This document shows positions 1 to 12,301 of a DNA stretch of 64,000 nt, piece by piece. The position numbers were made by a program, and so were the translations under genes. The notes below the pieces were generated by a model. That model was given only the letters and a program-made list of their open reading frames with translations. It was not told the DNA's origin and made no database searches. Source of the stretch: Sarocladium kiliense (Eukaryota; Ascomycota; Sordariomycetes; Hypocreales; Sarocladiaceae); assembly GCA_030734395.1 (NCBI GenBank), contig JAUZTG010000012.1, positions 682,001 to 746,000 of the forward strand, in the 5' to 3' direction. Positions within the stretch are counted from its first letter, which is position 1, and the number at the start of each line of letters is the position of its first letter.

Positions 1-3000
1 GGTTCCCAAAGTACGGGGTGGGAAGCGGAAGCGGACAATGCTGCCGGCCGGCTGCTGGGCTCCGGAGGGACGGATTGAGCGACCTGCAGTGGTTGTTGTC
101 CCCGCGTCTGCCTGACACTTGCTGAGTTGTCAGGCATTGCCGATCCTTGCCCTGCATACGCTCGCTGCCGCGAAGACCGCTCCCCGTAGCGGAGCTCGAG
201 CACAGAGTCAAATCAGACCTTGTCTGCGCTGATACGTAGTGAGACACATGTAAAAAGCGAATCATCACTAGTAGTGTGTGTGCATGCATTAAAGCAGCTA
301 GGCGCCGGGCCTTCCCGTGGGCGACAAGCTCTCCACTGTATCTCCTTGGTTCGAGCGTCGGTCGCGGCTGCTGATATAGAGATCCGGTGGCACATATGAT
401 CGGATGGATCACTTCAGTTGCTATCCGGTTAACGAAACTACCAAGGTCCCGAAACAGTGTTCGGTCGCGAAGAAAGAGGGTCTTGTCTGACCGGGGAAAC
501 CTGGTGAATGACGGGGGTAAAGGAGGCGGGAGTTGCCTGGTCTCAAGTCAGTGGAAGGGAGCAAACTACTGAGTGTGTGTCTGACTCGTCTTCACCTATG
601 CGAGCATTATCATGCGCTCTGGCAATCGCTCCCAAAATTTATGCATGTAAACCTAAGGCGGGATGCGATGAGAGGAGCTGGCAAGGCGTAAGCAAAGTCC
701 GTGGGTGCATGAAGGAAGCCGTCGATCACCATTCAGCCGAAGAGAGATCCCGACGCAGCGGTAGCGGCTGAAGTCGCTGCCGGAGCCGGAAAAGCAAAAG
801 AAACCCTCGTAATTCATTGATTGGATATGATTCGGAGACCTCACTCAATGCTATTGAGGGATATCATTGTTGGTGCCCATATCCATGTTACCAGAGCCTC
901 GGGTTGAGAAGAGCACTTGCTAGTTCCATCTACTGAGCACCTGCCAAGCAGCTACTGTCTCATAGCTGAACCTTAAAAGACACCACAGAGCTCTTCGTCA
1001 TATGTGGCATGAGGACAGCTCGGGCAGAAGTCAAGCTTCTCTTGTCTGCCAAGAGCTTTGGGTCTTTGGCCAATATGGGAGTGAAGCGGCGTTCGATGCG
1101 AATTGAGACCAACTGGTCAATTGACACCTACGGAGTACAAGCGATAGAATTTGTCTGAATGGCACTTCTCGCTCCAGCCACCGTGAGGCGAGTGATGTCC
1201 ACAATTGTGACCGTGCCCATGCCCTCAAATAGAACGCGCGGAGGCTCCTGTTGACTCCTTGCTTCCCGCCCCGTGCCAACCTTGCTGAACCAGCTCGGGT
1301 CGGGTGGGATTGAGCCCATGGATGGCACGAGCCGTGGCAGATAGAAAACTTGGTTACGGTTCAAACATCGAGGGGTCGCGCGGAGATCGAAGCGTGGTGC
1401 TAAGCGGTGTAAGACATGACCAAGCCCGATTCGGTCGTCGTATTCTGAGTTGGGGCTCCGCGAGTAGCCCGGACTGGGGTAGAAGTCAGGGCCAGTGTTA
1501 TCGTGCGATGGAGTCCTCAAGAGGGGCGTTGAGCCCAGACCACGACCGTGGACGGAAGCGGCGACACCTGGTGCTTTTAAGACATTGAACACAGTCCCGC
1601 TAGTTGAGCTCATGTTGTGAGCTGTCAGATTTGCACCACGCGATTGAAACTTGCGTTGATTAGCATCCAGCCCATTGGGTCGGGATTGTTCCGTCCTGTT
1701 TCGCTGTGGTTCACAGCGGCACGGATGAAGCCATTGTCCAGTCATATGCCAATGAAGCAAAGATGTATCAACATCGTGATGAATGCCGTTCGTTTATTGC
1801 AGATTTTTGATAACCTGTCAAAAAACTTCCCGGACCACTGATCGCCCAAGGTGCTGGCGTCCTAGCCACCCGTCGTGCCCCTGGAGCTTGTCAATCCCCT
1901 GCATTCATCCTTGGAGTGGTGCCTCGCGAACCCACTTGAACGTTGAACATGCTTCCCACTTGCTGAATCACGTACATCCCGGCCGCCGGAATCTGGAATC
2001 CACAGAATCATGTCATGTAAGGGAAGCTTTTTCACAACGGATCATAAAGACGAGTGGGCTCTTCCGGTCCCCTTGCTTGTAGGATCCGGCCCCGCTGAAC
2101 CAAGCCATGATAACCCTCGGAAAGGCAGTCAATTCGCGTCATCCATGACAAGTGACCATCTTTTGAACATTCTGAATGCTGGCAGTAGTGTCGATGAACC
2201 TGACATACCCTTCAGGGTCGACAAGTAAGTGCTGTCCAAGCGCCGAGCTAAACAGAATCCAGAATGCTAGCATGTGAATCCAGTTTTGCAACATTGCTAG
2301 GTACGAAATCAGGGGTACAGATGAAGCCACAACGCAGTCTTGAGACATGTTAGACACGCTGTGTTCTGAAGGCATCTCTGGTGACCTTGGATGTTTGTCG
2401 TGTCGATCAATCCAACATCCGTTCGCTGTGCTGCATAAGCTGGGGAAGCGGAACGGCTCGCGGGTACCACAAAAACAACTCCTCTTTGCCTCTCGCTGAA
2501 CTGTACGGAGTAAATGGTCCCTCTATCGATCGTTCGGTGCAGTAGCTATCACAGTACCAGGGCCCCAAATCCAAACAGAGCTGTGGGCTGCGCAGGGGAG
2601 CGAACACTGGGCTACTACAAGCACAGCACAGCACAGTAAACGATTTGGTGGATTTGTCAGTCTTCTTGCTGGGGATTCAGGGGACCCTGGGGCCCTGGAA
2701 AACGGGCCAGCAAGAGCATATGTCCCCTTGCTCAGAGAATCCCTGACAAACGGGTCCGAACTCCGTGAAGATTGAGACGAATGGCCGGATTCGGTATGCG
2801 CCATTTGACGTCTCCACATGAGGAGGGACGAGCCTTCGGTAGTAGTATCGGTGGTCGGTCCGTCATAAAGCACAGACGATATGCACTGTGGAACGGAGTC
2901 CGTTTGGTGATGCGAGGCTCGATGCTGGGATGATTTCCATCGAACCATCCCGCAAAGACAAGGATGGCTTATCCCCAAGGCTGTGCTGGGGACTCAGGAA

Positions 3001-3300
3001 ACTGCTCGTAGCCGTGACGTGGAGCAGAATAGCTTGGAAGAAGCATCCCAACTTAACGGAGGAGCTCCACGGGGTTCTGAATGGCCTGAGGCGTGGACTC
3101 GTCAACGGGGGTTTGATCTCGGGGCTCAAGGATTAGTCCACCAAACAGAAGAACGAGATGGTGTTGATGTCAAGTGGGAGTGTCGTCACCGGCGGCTTTA
3201 GAAGCATAGTGTGACGTGCGGGAACCACTGCTGTCAGATGCCGGCGCGGATGATTTGGGCGAATAATGGACAATGTTGCATTCTTAGGGCATGGGTGGCG

Positions 3301-3350
3301 TGTCTGTGTGTGAGTGGTTGTGGTTTGGTGTGGATGTGTGTGTGGTGGTT
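3301..3350. repeat. GT-rich low-complexity tract
   Basis: An imperfect run of TGTG/GTGG words covers about 50 bases inside the gene-poor left end. It is simple-sequence DNA and overlaps no supported gene. Confidence 0.6.
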
Positions 3351-4369
3351 CAAGAGGCAGAGGCTGGACGCACGCACCCAGCCACTAGAGGAGCCACTGT
3401 TGCTGCACTGGACGCCCCTGAGGTGAGAAGCTGGTGCCATCCCAGAGCCCTGGTTGAGCGACCGGAACCCGCCCCTATACCCGCTGAATGAACTCTGACC
3501 AGTGGACACTCCAGCAGCACTCACAATGCACAGGCCTGCAGTTGCACTAGAGACCCACACTACGCTTGGGAGCGTTCATCCGGAGGCTTGGGATTGTATG
3601 AGGATGCCTTGTAAGTGGTTAACCTAGCTCTCAGCAGCAACTGTTTACTGGTGCAGCGCAACCCAGCACAACGCAAGTTTGCGGGGTATTGCGTCGCGTT
3701 ACGTAAGGCAACATGTCATTCCCAACGTGCCTTGTTCGTACTCCGTAGTAGCAATTGCCATAACCAGTCGTCCTCGAGCCCAATATTCTTGATGCTCAAT
3801 TCAAAGTGCCTTTTTCCTCCGAAACCGTCCGTGTCTGACAGCAAGCCCACTGTTTGCTTCGAGTAGGCTTCTCGACGATGGGACCGATGGGACCCGTCGC
3901 ATGGGCCACATGATTCGACGAGGCACGTTCAGGGGGGCCCCGGTCCTAGCGGAGCCACTAGGACCCATTACCGCTGGTGGTGGGAAAAGGGGCCCCACAA
4001 CCCTACCTATGCTGCCAGTGCAACGACTTTAGCGTCCCTGTAGTCTCACTGGGCCGCCTGTAGTCAGTTTCCAGTGGATGGCAATAGCGCAAGCAAAATC
4101 CGTTCTTCAGTGCACGAGGTAAGGTTCTCCGTGCTGCATTTGTGCTGCGTAAGATGGCGGCGCATATGCCGGGAGCACGAACTCCATGTTCCGCTGCACC
4201 GCCCAAGTATCGCGTAGGAAGAAATTAGTGCAGCGCTACTCGAGAAGTCCCACGAGCGAGAGCTTAGGAGTGCTGAAATTGAGCATTATCGAACAGGCCC
4301 TTTACTCCTACCGAGTCGCTCTGCCCATCCAGTGTCGGTCCCGACTGTGAGGCCCTACACATAAACCAC

Positions 4370-4860
4370 TAGTTTCGAACCTCCACCCACCTGCATATCC
4401 TCCCTCACTGCTCCCACACCACCATTTCTCCCCCTCCCATCCATCCCTCCCCAACCGCTGCACGAACCCACTATCGTCTCTTCGCTTGCAACGCCGTCGC
4501 CTTCTGCTGGAATTCATTGCTCCCCCCTCCCAACCCGTTCTGCTGGGTCTCCCAGGCTGGTGGTTGCCGGGACCTTGGGCGCCGCGCCAATCCAACAGGC
4601 TTGCTTCAACCTGCCTGGTTCGTTGAACCACCACCCCCCCGCTCCTCTCTGGGCGTGCAAAAGGCGGGTGGGAGACAAGAAGGACCTTTTCAGTCTCCCC
4701 AAGCGCCTTTCTCGCTCGCCGTACTATCGGTAACCCTCCCGCTTCGTTTCTTCTCCTCTCACCTCCTCTTCTCTTATCGATCGACATACTTCTGCAACTT
4801 CCGCCCATTGCCGTTGAACGCCCTTCGTTGCCAGTGGTTTTCGTCACTGTCCTCCTGACA
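4370..4860 (+). promoter_or_regulatory. Pyrimidine-rich promoter/5' leader of the zinc-ribbon gene
   Basis: The plus strand becomes strongly C/T-rich (many CTCC, TCTC and CCCC runs) a few hundred bases before the ATG at 5100. CT-rich stretches upstream of the start are typical of well-expressed filamentous fungal genes. A 113-codon frame inside it (4517-4858) has no family features and is at most an upstream ORF. The transcription start is not visible from sequence alone. Confidence 0.4.
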
Positions 4861-5099
4861 GCCGACGAATTGATCATCACATCGATCCGACTGACGATTT
4901 GTTTCCGATTGCGCAGGCCGACGTCAGCGCCCACTGCGACCGTCGACCCAGGCAACGGACCACGACTGATTCCCAGTCAAATCGGAAACGCTCTTCTCTG
5001 AGCTGTCCTTCACACATCTCGGAGAAGTGAGCGAAGACATATTTTCGTCGAATCGACTTCATCCCAGTCATATCGAGCGAAACATCACCAACCTTCAAC

Positions 5100-6281
5100 A
5101 TGAACCCTCCAGCACAAGGAGGCGCCTCCACGCCTGCCGAAGGCAAGGAGAAGAAAGGATTCGGCAAGGTTCTCTCCCGATTCAAGACTGTCCTGAGAAA
5201 GGGTGAGAGCTCCTCCTCCAAGCGTCAATCCCAGATCTTGTCTGGTCCCAAGACAACCACCGCCGCTCCCAGCAAGACCGAGACAACAACACCCAAGAAC
5301 ACGTATGTATCCAATATGTTCAAGCAACCAAAGCACGCGCTATGCGGGCATTTCATTCGAATGATCACGACTAACGATGCGTAGTGAGCAGACCGCCGCC
5401 GAGCGAAGCGCCGCCGCTCGCGCAAAATATGAAGCGATGGCCGGCGTTACAAAGCTATCCAAGAATCAGCTCCTCGAGGAGCGCGCTAAGAAGCTCGGAG
5501 AACGATTCGGGCTCGAGCTCACCTCCGCCGAGTGGCAGACCACCTCTCCTGACGAGACTGTTCTTCGCATGGATAAGTCGATCCGCATGCGTGTTCGCCG
5601 TACTTGCCACAAGTGCAGCACCACATTCACTCACGCCAAGGAATGCCCGAACTGCCAGCACATCCGCTGCACCAAGTGTGTCCGTCACCCGCCCAAGCGC
5701 ACCGAAGCCGAGCTTGCTGCCTCTCGTGAGCGTCGTGCTGCCATCATCAAGGCCAACAAGGAGAATGCTCCCATTATCCCTGACTGGGACGATCGTCCGG
5801 AGAAGAACTTGGTTTTGACCAGGCCACGCAAGACCGGTGGGCAAGATCTCGTTCATCGCAAACCTCGCCAGCGTGTGAGGAGAACTTGCCACGAGTGCAA
5901 GACAATGTTCTTCACCGGTAACAAGACTTGTGACAAGTGTGGACACATTCGCTGTACTGACTGTCCTCGAGACCCGTATGTTACTTTCCCAGATCTTGTC
6001 AATGACCAAAGGCTGACTAGGACTGCAGACCCAAGAAGGACAAGTATCCCTTCGGATACCCTGGTGATGAGTTTGGCCCCTCAAGCATCCCACATTACGA
6101 GTGCGAAAAATGCAAGGCACTCTATCCAACCAATGCAGCCCATGGTACCGAGTGCAAATCTTGCGGTAATCCCAAGAGCGACGCCTCGCCCAGGGCGAAA
6201 CCACGCAAAGTTGAACCGGAGCCTGATCCAGAGGTTCTTAAGCAAATACAGGCCAAGCTGTCTGCACTTCAAGTCACATAA
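5100..6281 (+). CDS. Conserved triple zinc-ribbon protein, function unknown
   Basis: Three exons (5100-5302, 5385-5975, 6029-6281) with GT-AG introns give 348 aa. The N-terminus (about 1-70) is basic and Ser/Thr/Pro-rich. Three Cys4-type zinc-ribbon modules follow: CHKC...CPNC...CTKC at about 142-166, a near repeat CHEC...CDKC...CTDC at about 236-260, and a shorter CEKC...CKSC near 290-308. The first two modules have the same RVRRTCH lead-in, so they look internally duplicated. A helical, charged stretch precedes the first module. There is no signal peptide or membrane segment. The start was chosen because exon 1 splices in frame and the ATG sits after a CT-rich leader. I recognise the architecture as a conserved fungal hypothetical protein but cannot assign a role; nucleic-acid or protein binding through the ribbons is inference. 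Confidence 0.85.
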
Positions 6282-8728
6282 TGGAACGCACCTTGTCACC
6301 AACGCTATGCAATTGTTGATAATGGTGCTGGAGCGAATTCGTGGGATCAGCAGAAGCAGGCGTTGTCTTTTATCATAGTGCCAGTACATTCGCATGGGAG
6401 TTGTCCTTCTGCCTTTTTTCTTCTTCTTATATTTCATTTATGGAAGCACTTCTTGATATCTGTCTTTTGCTGCTATCTATGAGGTTGCATTTCCGCTGCA
6501 AAAATATCATGACGGTCAATGACGATACCGGTGGAGGCCGTAGACGGGAGGACTGAGGTTAAGCATTTGGAGATGGGTTGGGGGCAAGACTGGCAATCAC
6601 ATCCAAATTCGATTTCACGAATCATCATCTGGGGAAGCGTGTACATCTGCACCGCCCGGCCCATACAGAAGACTACCTGTATTGGCTTCGACATCGACGC
6701 ATCTTAACATTGAGGCTGCAAGCCAACAGGCTCCAATTGAAGACAAGGCAATATGAGCGCGCAGACCAGCATGGGACGCGCAGGAGTCAACCAGCTTCGA
6801 AGTGTCGGTAAAGGAGAGCCGGGGATATCGGGGACGAAGCAATCAATTGTTCGGCTGGATGCTGTAGTGATGTGATTTGGGCGATGTTGGTTCTTAGGTC
6901 TACCCGTGGGCCTGGGTAGGAATATCCTCGCTTCTCACTTGCGTCAATAACGATTAGAACACCAAATACTGTCCCCGTGCGTGAGACTAAATGTCCAAGC
7001 TTATGCTGTCTCTTACCTTGGACATTCGAAGTTGTTCCGGAACGTGCTTTAGTGACCGACGACCTGAGCTTTGTGATGTGTCAAAAAACATTTACAACCC
7101 TCGACACGACATCTTCTTGCTGTCGTACCTTGAACGCTGACCGCAATCGAGTAGACAAGGAAAGTCGTCAACCCGGCAAAAAGTAAAAGGAAAGGCGTTC
7201 ACATACAACAGCCGGTATTCGCTAGTCGTCACCGACCTAACTACTAATCGGCCCTTCAAGAGATTCACTAGGGGGGATCTGACGGGACCCCGTGTTTCCT
7301 CTTGAGTATGGTCGTATGTGAAATGAGTTGGTACTATTGTTGTAGAAGTAGACCAGTATTGGGAGTCAAGGAGATTCGGGACGCGAGGCAGCGATGGCAC
7401 GGTTGGGGATAGGTTTGCGCCGGTACGCTGCCAAACCTCTTCGGCTACAGAGTAAGAGACAAAAGCAATAGAACCTACTTGCCTGGGCTGATTTGATTGA
7501 TGAAAGGGATGTAATCTCGGGTCTGACAGGAAGTGATCAAGCGTATTGCTCCATTCTGCGCGAACACATAGGATGCAGTTACGCACCTGATTTGGGATCA
7601 GTAACTTGTAGTAAACCCGCGACAACAAGATAACAGGCGACGGAAACAAACTGGTTGGAGGATCAATCAACTTGGATTCCAACATCAGCTCAGTGAGAGA
7701 CTCGGCGTAAGAGGACCCCGTTCATGGGGTGATTCTTACCTTAAATGTGTAAAGGGTAGGGTGCAGGTCTGGGTGACCATAACGGACAAATTGAAGCAAC
7801 ACTAAGGTAAGGGAAGATCATGTCGCATAGTAGTAGGGAGAAAAGCTGTGTCTAAAAATGAAGACAACGTTTTATTGCTCCGAAACCTCGTAAATGTCGA
7901 CATAACTTGGGGTGACTGTGGCGTGCAAGGCGAGAGTCTACTGATGAATGTGGTCAAAAGCTTGTGGAGGCAGACAAGGTCACATACCCCAGAGACACTG
8001 AAGCTTCTATAATCATGAGGCTTGCAATTGCGTACGATTTAGATCTTCTTACTTGTTGGCTACATAAGATATTTGTCACATGACAGGATTCTCCGCCCAT
8101 TGAAGGCTTGCCGACTCTCGAAGTCGTTCCCTAAGTGCTTCTCGTACAGCCTCGCACGCTACCCTATGCCCACCAGTACACTCATGTCTGGTCGTTTTGA
8201 AGACTTGGCTCACTTCGACGAACAGTCACGTGGAACCACTGCAGAGAGACGAGGATGGACAATCTCAGCAGCCTCTAGGCCCGATGAGATGGAGTACAAG
8301 TTGACTGTCAACCATCCTAGAGCCGAAGATGGATTCGTGCAGCGAATGGTCTGGAAACGCGAGTAAGTCAGTATTGGGGGTCATAGGATTTGGGGCATCC
8401 TCTTACGTGGGGGCGCACAGAAGCCACTCCCCACTAGCTTTGGCCTGAAGCTGCCCCTCATCACGTCCAGCTCCATCGTGTTTCCCCACGTCAAAGAAGT
8501 GACCAAGATGAGGGGAATGGAGACCATGCCGATGGCCGGACGTCTGGAGCTAGGTTGTGTGAGGCGCTTCACTTTCTGCCATGAGCTTTGACCGCCTTAA
8601 ATATGTTGGCGACGGGTGGATGTTGATGACATTCGTGTTACCTTCATACCTCGGTGACCTTGTGATCCGCTCCCACCTGTCTCATCTTCATTGCAGCCCT
8701 CTCCCAGTCTCATAAGCATACAGTCACA
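6282..8728. other. Intergenic region, 2.4 kb, no supported gene
   Basis: Only short frames without family features occur here. A 97-codon plus-strand frame at 8073-8366 was not accepted. The last 400 bases form the promoter of the dehydratase gene and contain the TGGGGGTCA element listed separately, plus GTGGGG/CCCCAC words that resemble the loose CreA catabolite-repressor consensus (SYGGRG). Confidence 0.5.
8375..8383 (+). promoter_or_regulatory. TGGGGGTCA element, dehydratase promoter
   Basis: Exact nine-base copy about 350 bases upstream of the dehydratase start at 8729. It reads TATTGGGGGTCATAGG in context. It is one of seven exact copies, all in promoter regions of cluster A. On the opposite strand it contains CCCCCAAT, which fits the galacturonate-responsive CCNCCAAT-type motif reported for aspergilli; that link is tentative. 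Confidence 0.6.
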
Positions 8729-9993
8729 ATGGCGAAGATCAAGGAGATTGTGTACTACCGCGTGAAGCCTCGATGGCTCATGGTCAAGGTCACTGATGAG
8801 AATGGCGCATATGGTTGGGGTGAGGCTACTCTCGAAGGCCATGATCTCGCTGTTGAGGGATGCCTTGACGGAATGATCCCCAGACTCATTGGTTTAGAAG
8901 CAAAGTGAGTCTCCAGAAGATGTGCTGAGAGGCTAATATGCTAACATTAATCTTCACAAGTGAGATCGAGAATATTTGGCAGACCTTCTGGAGGCATTGC
9001 TTCTACCGAGGTGGTCCGATCTTCATGTCAGCGCTATCCGGCATCGACATCGCTCTGTGGGACTTGAAGGGCAAGAACTTGAAGGTGCCTATCTACGAGC
9101 TTCTTGGTGGAAGGGTTCGCAACAAGGTCCAGGTCTACTGCTGGATCGGTGGTGACCGCCCCTCTGATGTTGAGACTGCTGCGTAAGTCAAGACTCTCAC
9201 ATGCCTCTGCACGGCTTCAGGCAACTAACGCAATAGCAGAAAGAAGAGAGTCGAGCAAGGCTTGAAGTGCATCAAGATGAACGCCACAGAAGACACAAAT
9301 TGGGTCGATTCCCCAGCAAAACTCGATGCCTGTGTCGAGCGTCTACGTGCGGTCAAGGCGCTGGGCCTTGACGCCGGCCTTGACTTCCACGGCAGACTAC
9401 ACAAGCCCATGGCTAAGCAACTAGCCAAGAAGCTTGAGCCTTACTCACCACTTTTCATCGAGGAACCCCTCCTCTGCGAACACCCAGAGGCTATCAAGAA
9501 GCTGTCAGAGCAGACCACGATCCCTATCGCATTTGGCGAGCGTCTTTATACACGTTGGGACGTAAAGCGCTTCCTTGAAGACGCCAGTGTCGACATTCTG
9601 CAGCCCGATATTGCTCACGCAGGTGGTATCTCAGAGACGAAACGGATTGCCACCATGGCTGAGGCATATGATGTCGCCATCGCACCTCACTGCCCGCTCG
9701 GCCCAGTTGCCTTCGCAGCTAGCGTGCAGGTCGCACTTTCAGCGCCAAACTTTACCATTCTCGAAATGAGCCTGGGAATGCACTACAACGTCGAGGCTGG
9801 TGATATTGATCTTCTCACTTACCTGAAGAACCCGGAGGTGTTCGACATCAAGGATGGATACGTTGATGCGCTGACGGGCTATGGACTGGGAATTGACATT
9901 GACGAGGAGATGGTGAAGAAGATCGCGAAGGAGACGGAGCCGTGGCAGTGCAAGACCTTCTATGGGCCGGATGGCAGCATTCGAGAATGGTGA
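8729..9993 (+). CDS. D-galactonate dehydratase family enzyme (enolase superfamily)
   Basis: Three exons (8729-8904, 8961-9182, 9240-9993) give 383 aa, matching the roughly 382 aa of bacterial DgoD. The family removes water from an aldonic acid such as D-galactonate to give the 2-keto-3-deoxy acid. The N-terminal capping domain covers about 1-120 and the TIM barrel the rest. Metal ligands are visible as the Asp in GLDFHGR, the Glu in FIEEPL and the Glu in AFGERLY; the His of DFHGR and the His of APHCPLGP sit where DgoD has its catalytic histidines. The terminal SLGMHYN is also DgoD-like. The second acceptor could be at 9236 or 9239, changing one residue only. It heads cluster A and has a TGGGGGTCA element in its promoter. 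The substrate could also be a related sugar acid; family membership is near certain. Confidence 0.93.
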
Positions 9994-10336
9994 TTGTACC
10001 TTGGAATATAGGGCGATTAGAAAAATGTAAATAGATGCATATGTGCGCTCTTGCAAACTCCTGTGCACAGCAGTGGTTCCGCTTAATGCGACATGTCTGA
10101 GCAAGGCTTCTTCTTGCGTGACAAAGTACCCTTATCTTGAATGCTCACGTATCTTTGGCACGACGTCATACGCCTTACACACTGAGAATGGCAATCCCTG
10201 CACTGACGAAGTTACGACATCTGAGCAAGTTGTCTCGTTGGAAGGCTGTATGCGGATTCCTGTCTTCATGAGTGTTGACCGCCGTTTCGAGACTTGTAGT
10301 CCAATGACACTGTATTGTGACTCTTAAATCATCTGT
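9994..10336. other. Convergent intergenic spacer
   Basis: This 343-base spacer lies between the 3' ends of the dehydratase (plus) and the MDR gene (minus). It holds both 3' untranslated regions, and no supported gene is seen. Confidence 0.5.
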
Positions 10337-11604
10337 CTAAGTCTCAATTATCACTTTAATCACAAGGTTTCCATTCTCATCCACCGGTTTCGCCGCCGCA
10401 GTGAAAGCATCAGGCACGCCGTCAAATCCACTAAACCGCTGCGTGGCTAGCATGGAGATGTCTGGCAGACCAACCTCTTTGCGCTTCGAGAGCACATCCA
10501 AACCGTACGGATACGTATTCGCGTAGCGAAACACGCCCACAATGTCTACCTCCCGCAGAGCAGCAGCCAATAAAGGAGTCGTCTGCACAGGCTGACCCAT
10601 CCCAATGATCATCAACCTTCCACTCGGGGCTGCCGAATAAATAGCAGCCTGAACACAAGCCTCTACACCTGTGCACTCAAAGACAACATCATACTGCTCA
10701 CCCGCTCCCGTGCCTTCCGCCGCACTGCCAACCAGTAGGGCGGATGTTTCCTGTGCAAGAGCGAGCTTATCCTCCGCTGAGTCAGTGGCGGCTCTCTTGC
10801 GAGGCACAGTGACAGCACGGTCTGCAAATCCGTTTTGTGTAGCGAATTTTACGCGAGCTTCTTCGATGTCCGCAATTGTGATAGACGAAGCCTTCTCGAC
10901 GCGGAGCATAGCTGCAACAAGCATGCCAACTGCTCCTGCACCGATGACGAGGGCCCTCGAGTTGGGTCGTAGGTTGGCACGTCTGACCGCATGGATAGCG
11001 ACGCTCAGGGGCTCGAGTAGAGCGCCTTCTGTGAGCGAGACAGCTTCTGGTAGTCTTTAACTCCGTTAGTACCCGCAGCACCAACAGGTTCTTCCCAAGT
11101 ATATGACTCACTTGTGACAAAGCCTTGCAGGATGATTGATCCTCTCTTGCAGCGTTCCCTGGAAATGCGGGAAAGCTTTCGCAGACCCTCTGAACATCAT
11201 GTTCGGGCAGAGATTATACTTGTCTGCCTGGCAGAGCTTGCATTTACCACATGAGACACCGACTTCCAGGGCAACTCGGTCACCTGGCTTGAGATCTGCC
11301 ACCCCTGCGCCAACGCTCTCAACGATACCGGATGACTCATGTCCAAGGGACATGGGCTCTCTAACGAGGATGTCGCCATTGCGAAAATGATTGTAGTAGT
11401 GCTGATCTGAGCCGCAGATTCCGGTCACCTTGATGGACACTTGCACTTCACCTTCTTGCGGAGCACTGATGCTTCTCGTTTCCTGCAGGAGAAGTCAGTG
11501 GCTGCTATAGAGACTTGGGCTAATGAGAACGAAGTTGTGAGTCTTACGGCTTTCAACTGCTTAGGTCCGTGTAGGACAGAAGCTCTGATAGTTTGGGCAG
11601 TCAT
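10337..11604 (-). CDS. Zinc-dependent medium-chain sorbitol/xylitol-type dehydrogenase
   Basis: Three exons (11548-11604, 11112-11482, 10337-11054, minus strand) give 381 aa. The protein is an MDR-superfamily polyol dehydrogenase that oxidises a polyol or sugar-acid hydroxyl with NAD(P). Visible features in order are GICGSDQHYY (catalytic zinc Cys), the GHE motif in MSLGHESSGIV, a structural-zinc lobe CGKCKLCQADKYNLC, and the Rossmann motif VIGAGAVG. A variant segment rich in Ala/Glu sits between the Rossmann strand and YDVVFECTG. The last intron begins directly after the codon for LCH, which is why the unspliced frame appears to stop there. It is convergent with the dehydratase and has two TGGGGGTCA elements upstream. 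A polyol, aldonate or deoxy-sugar acid are all possible substrates. Confidence 0.9.
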
Positions 11605-11857
11605 CTTCTCTGCTTGTTGGTGCTTTGAGATCTGGATGCGTTGCAACGATCCTTGTTGGTGGTATGCAGTGATACTCATTGAGAGTTTGACCTATGCTCT
11701 CGCCCGTCCGTGCAGCTATGTGCATTGACCGCCGATCAACGCATGACGCATGATGCTCGAATAGCTACCTCATCTCGGCTCGCATCCTCAACCCCCCATT
11801 TCCCCACGAACAGAAGCTCCCACGGAGTCATGTCAAAGACCCAGAGACATGCTGTAG

Positions 11858-11866
11858 TGGGGGTCA
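11858..11866 (+). promoter_or_regulatory. TGGGGGTCA element, MDR promoter (proximal)
   Basis: Exact nine-base copy about 250 bases upstream of the MDR start at 11604. Context on the plus strand is GTAGTGGGGGTCATAAG. Confidence 0.6.
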
Positions 11867-12093
11867 TAAGTTTCCAGAAGACTCCCCATCTAATTGGGGG
11901 CTCACCACATTACTGAGCACGGGTCTGGACCTTGCGGAGAAGCTGGGGCAAGAAGTGGATGACATGGGGTGCTTCTGAATCATGAACCAGGAGTCATGTG
12001 GAATCCAATGTGCATCGCATCGGCTGTTGCACATCAGATTGAACCACGTGTTCCGGCATTGCCGTGGTGTAATACGCTTAAATGCTGGGAGAA

Positions 12094-12102
12094 TGGGGGT
12101 CA
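12094..12102 (+). promoter_or_regulatory. TGGGGGTCA element, MDR promoter (distal)
   Basis: Exact nine-base copy about 490 bases upstream of the MDR start, in the context GAATGGGGGTCAGCTC. A CCCCCCCAATACC word starts 12 bases further on. Confidence 0.6.
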
Positions 12103-12301
12103 GCTCTAGACTGCCCCCCCAATACCGACTTTGTTAAAGGTCTAGCAATGAGAAAGACATCTTGGCATTATGAAGAACGCCCTGGACGGGGGGCATTGAA
12201 GCAGTCCACGTTGGGGCCAGAGGCGCAGGGATTGTGATCATGATGCCATGTCATTGACCTGAGACTATCGATTCTACCTGTATCCACGTCTCTCTCTGGC
12301 T

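Larger units (their letters stand above)
1..5099. other. Gene-poor region with no supported gene
   Basis: No reading frame here shows a recognisable domain or a convincing exon series. The longest frame (1128-1760, minus) has mixed composition and competes with a frame on the other strand. The last part, from about 4370, is the pyrimidine-rich leader of the gene that starts at 5100. I see no intact transposon, terminal repeats or tRNA. Confidence 0.6.
11605..12301. other. Promoter region of the MDR gene and 3' flank of the SDR gene
   Basis: About 700 bases without a supported gene. It contains two exact TGGGGGTCA elements (listed separately) and two related words: CCCCCCCAATACC at 12114-12126 and TAATTGGGGGC at 11891-11901. 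Several CCCCAC/GTGGGG words resemble loose CreA sites. Confidence 0.5.

Noticed and set aside
1128..1760. 210-codon minus-strand frame in the gene-poor left end
   Set aside because: No domain, odd composition, and an overlapping open frame on the other strand; no splice or promoter support.
4308..4955. 215-codon minus-strand frame over the CT-rich leader
   Set aside because: It is the Arg/Gly-rich complement of pyrimidine-rich leader DNA.
5455..6204. 249-codon minus-strand frame
   Set aside because: Antisense shadow of the zinc-ribbon gene exons.
8073..8366. 97-codon plus frame upstream of the dehydratase
   Set aside because: No family features; overlaps the promoter up to the regulatory element.
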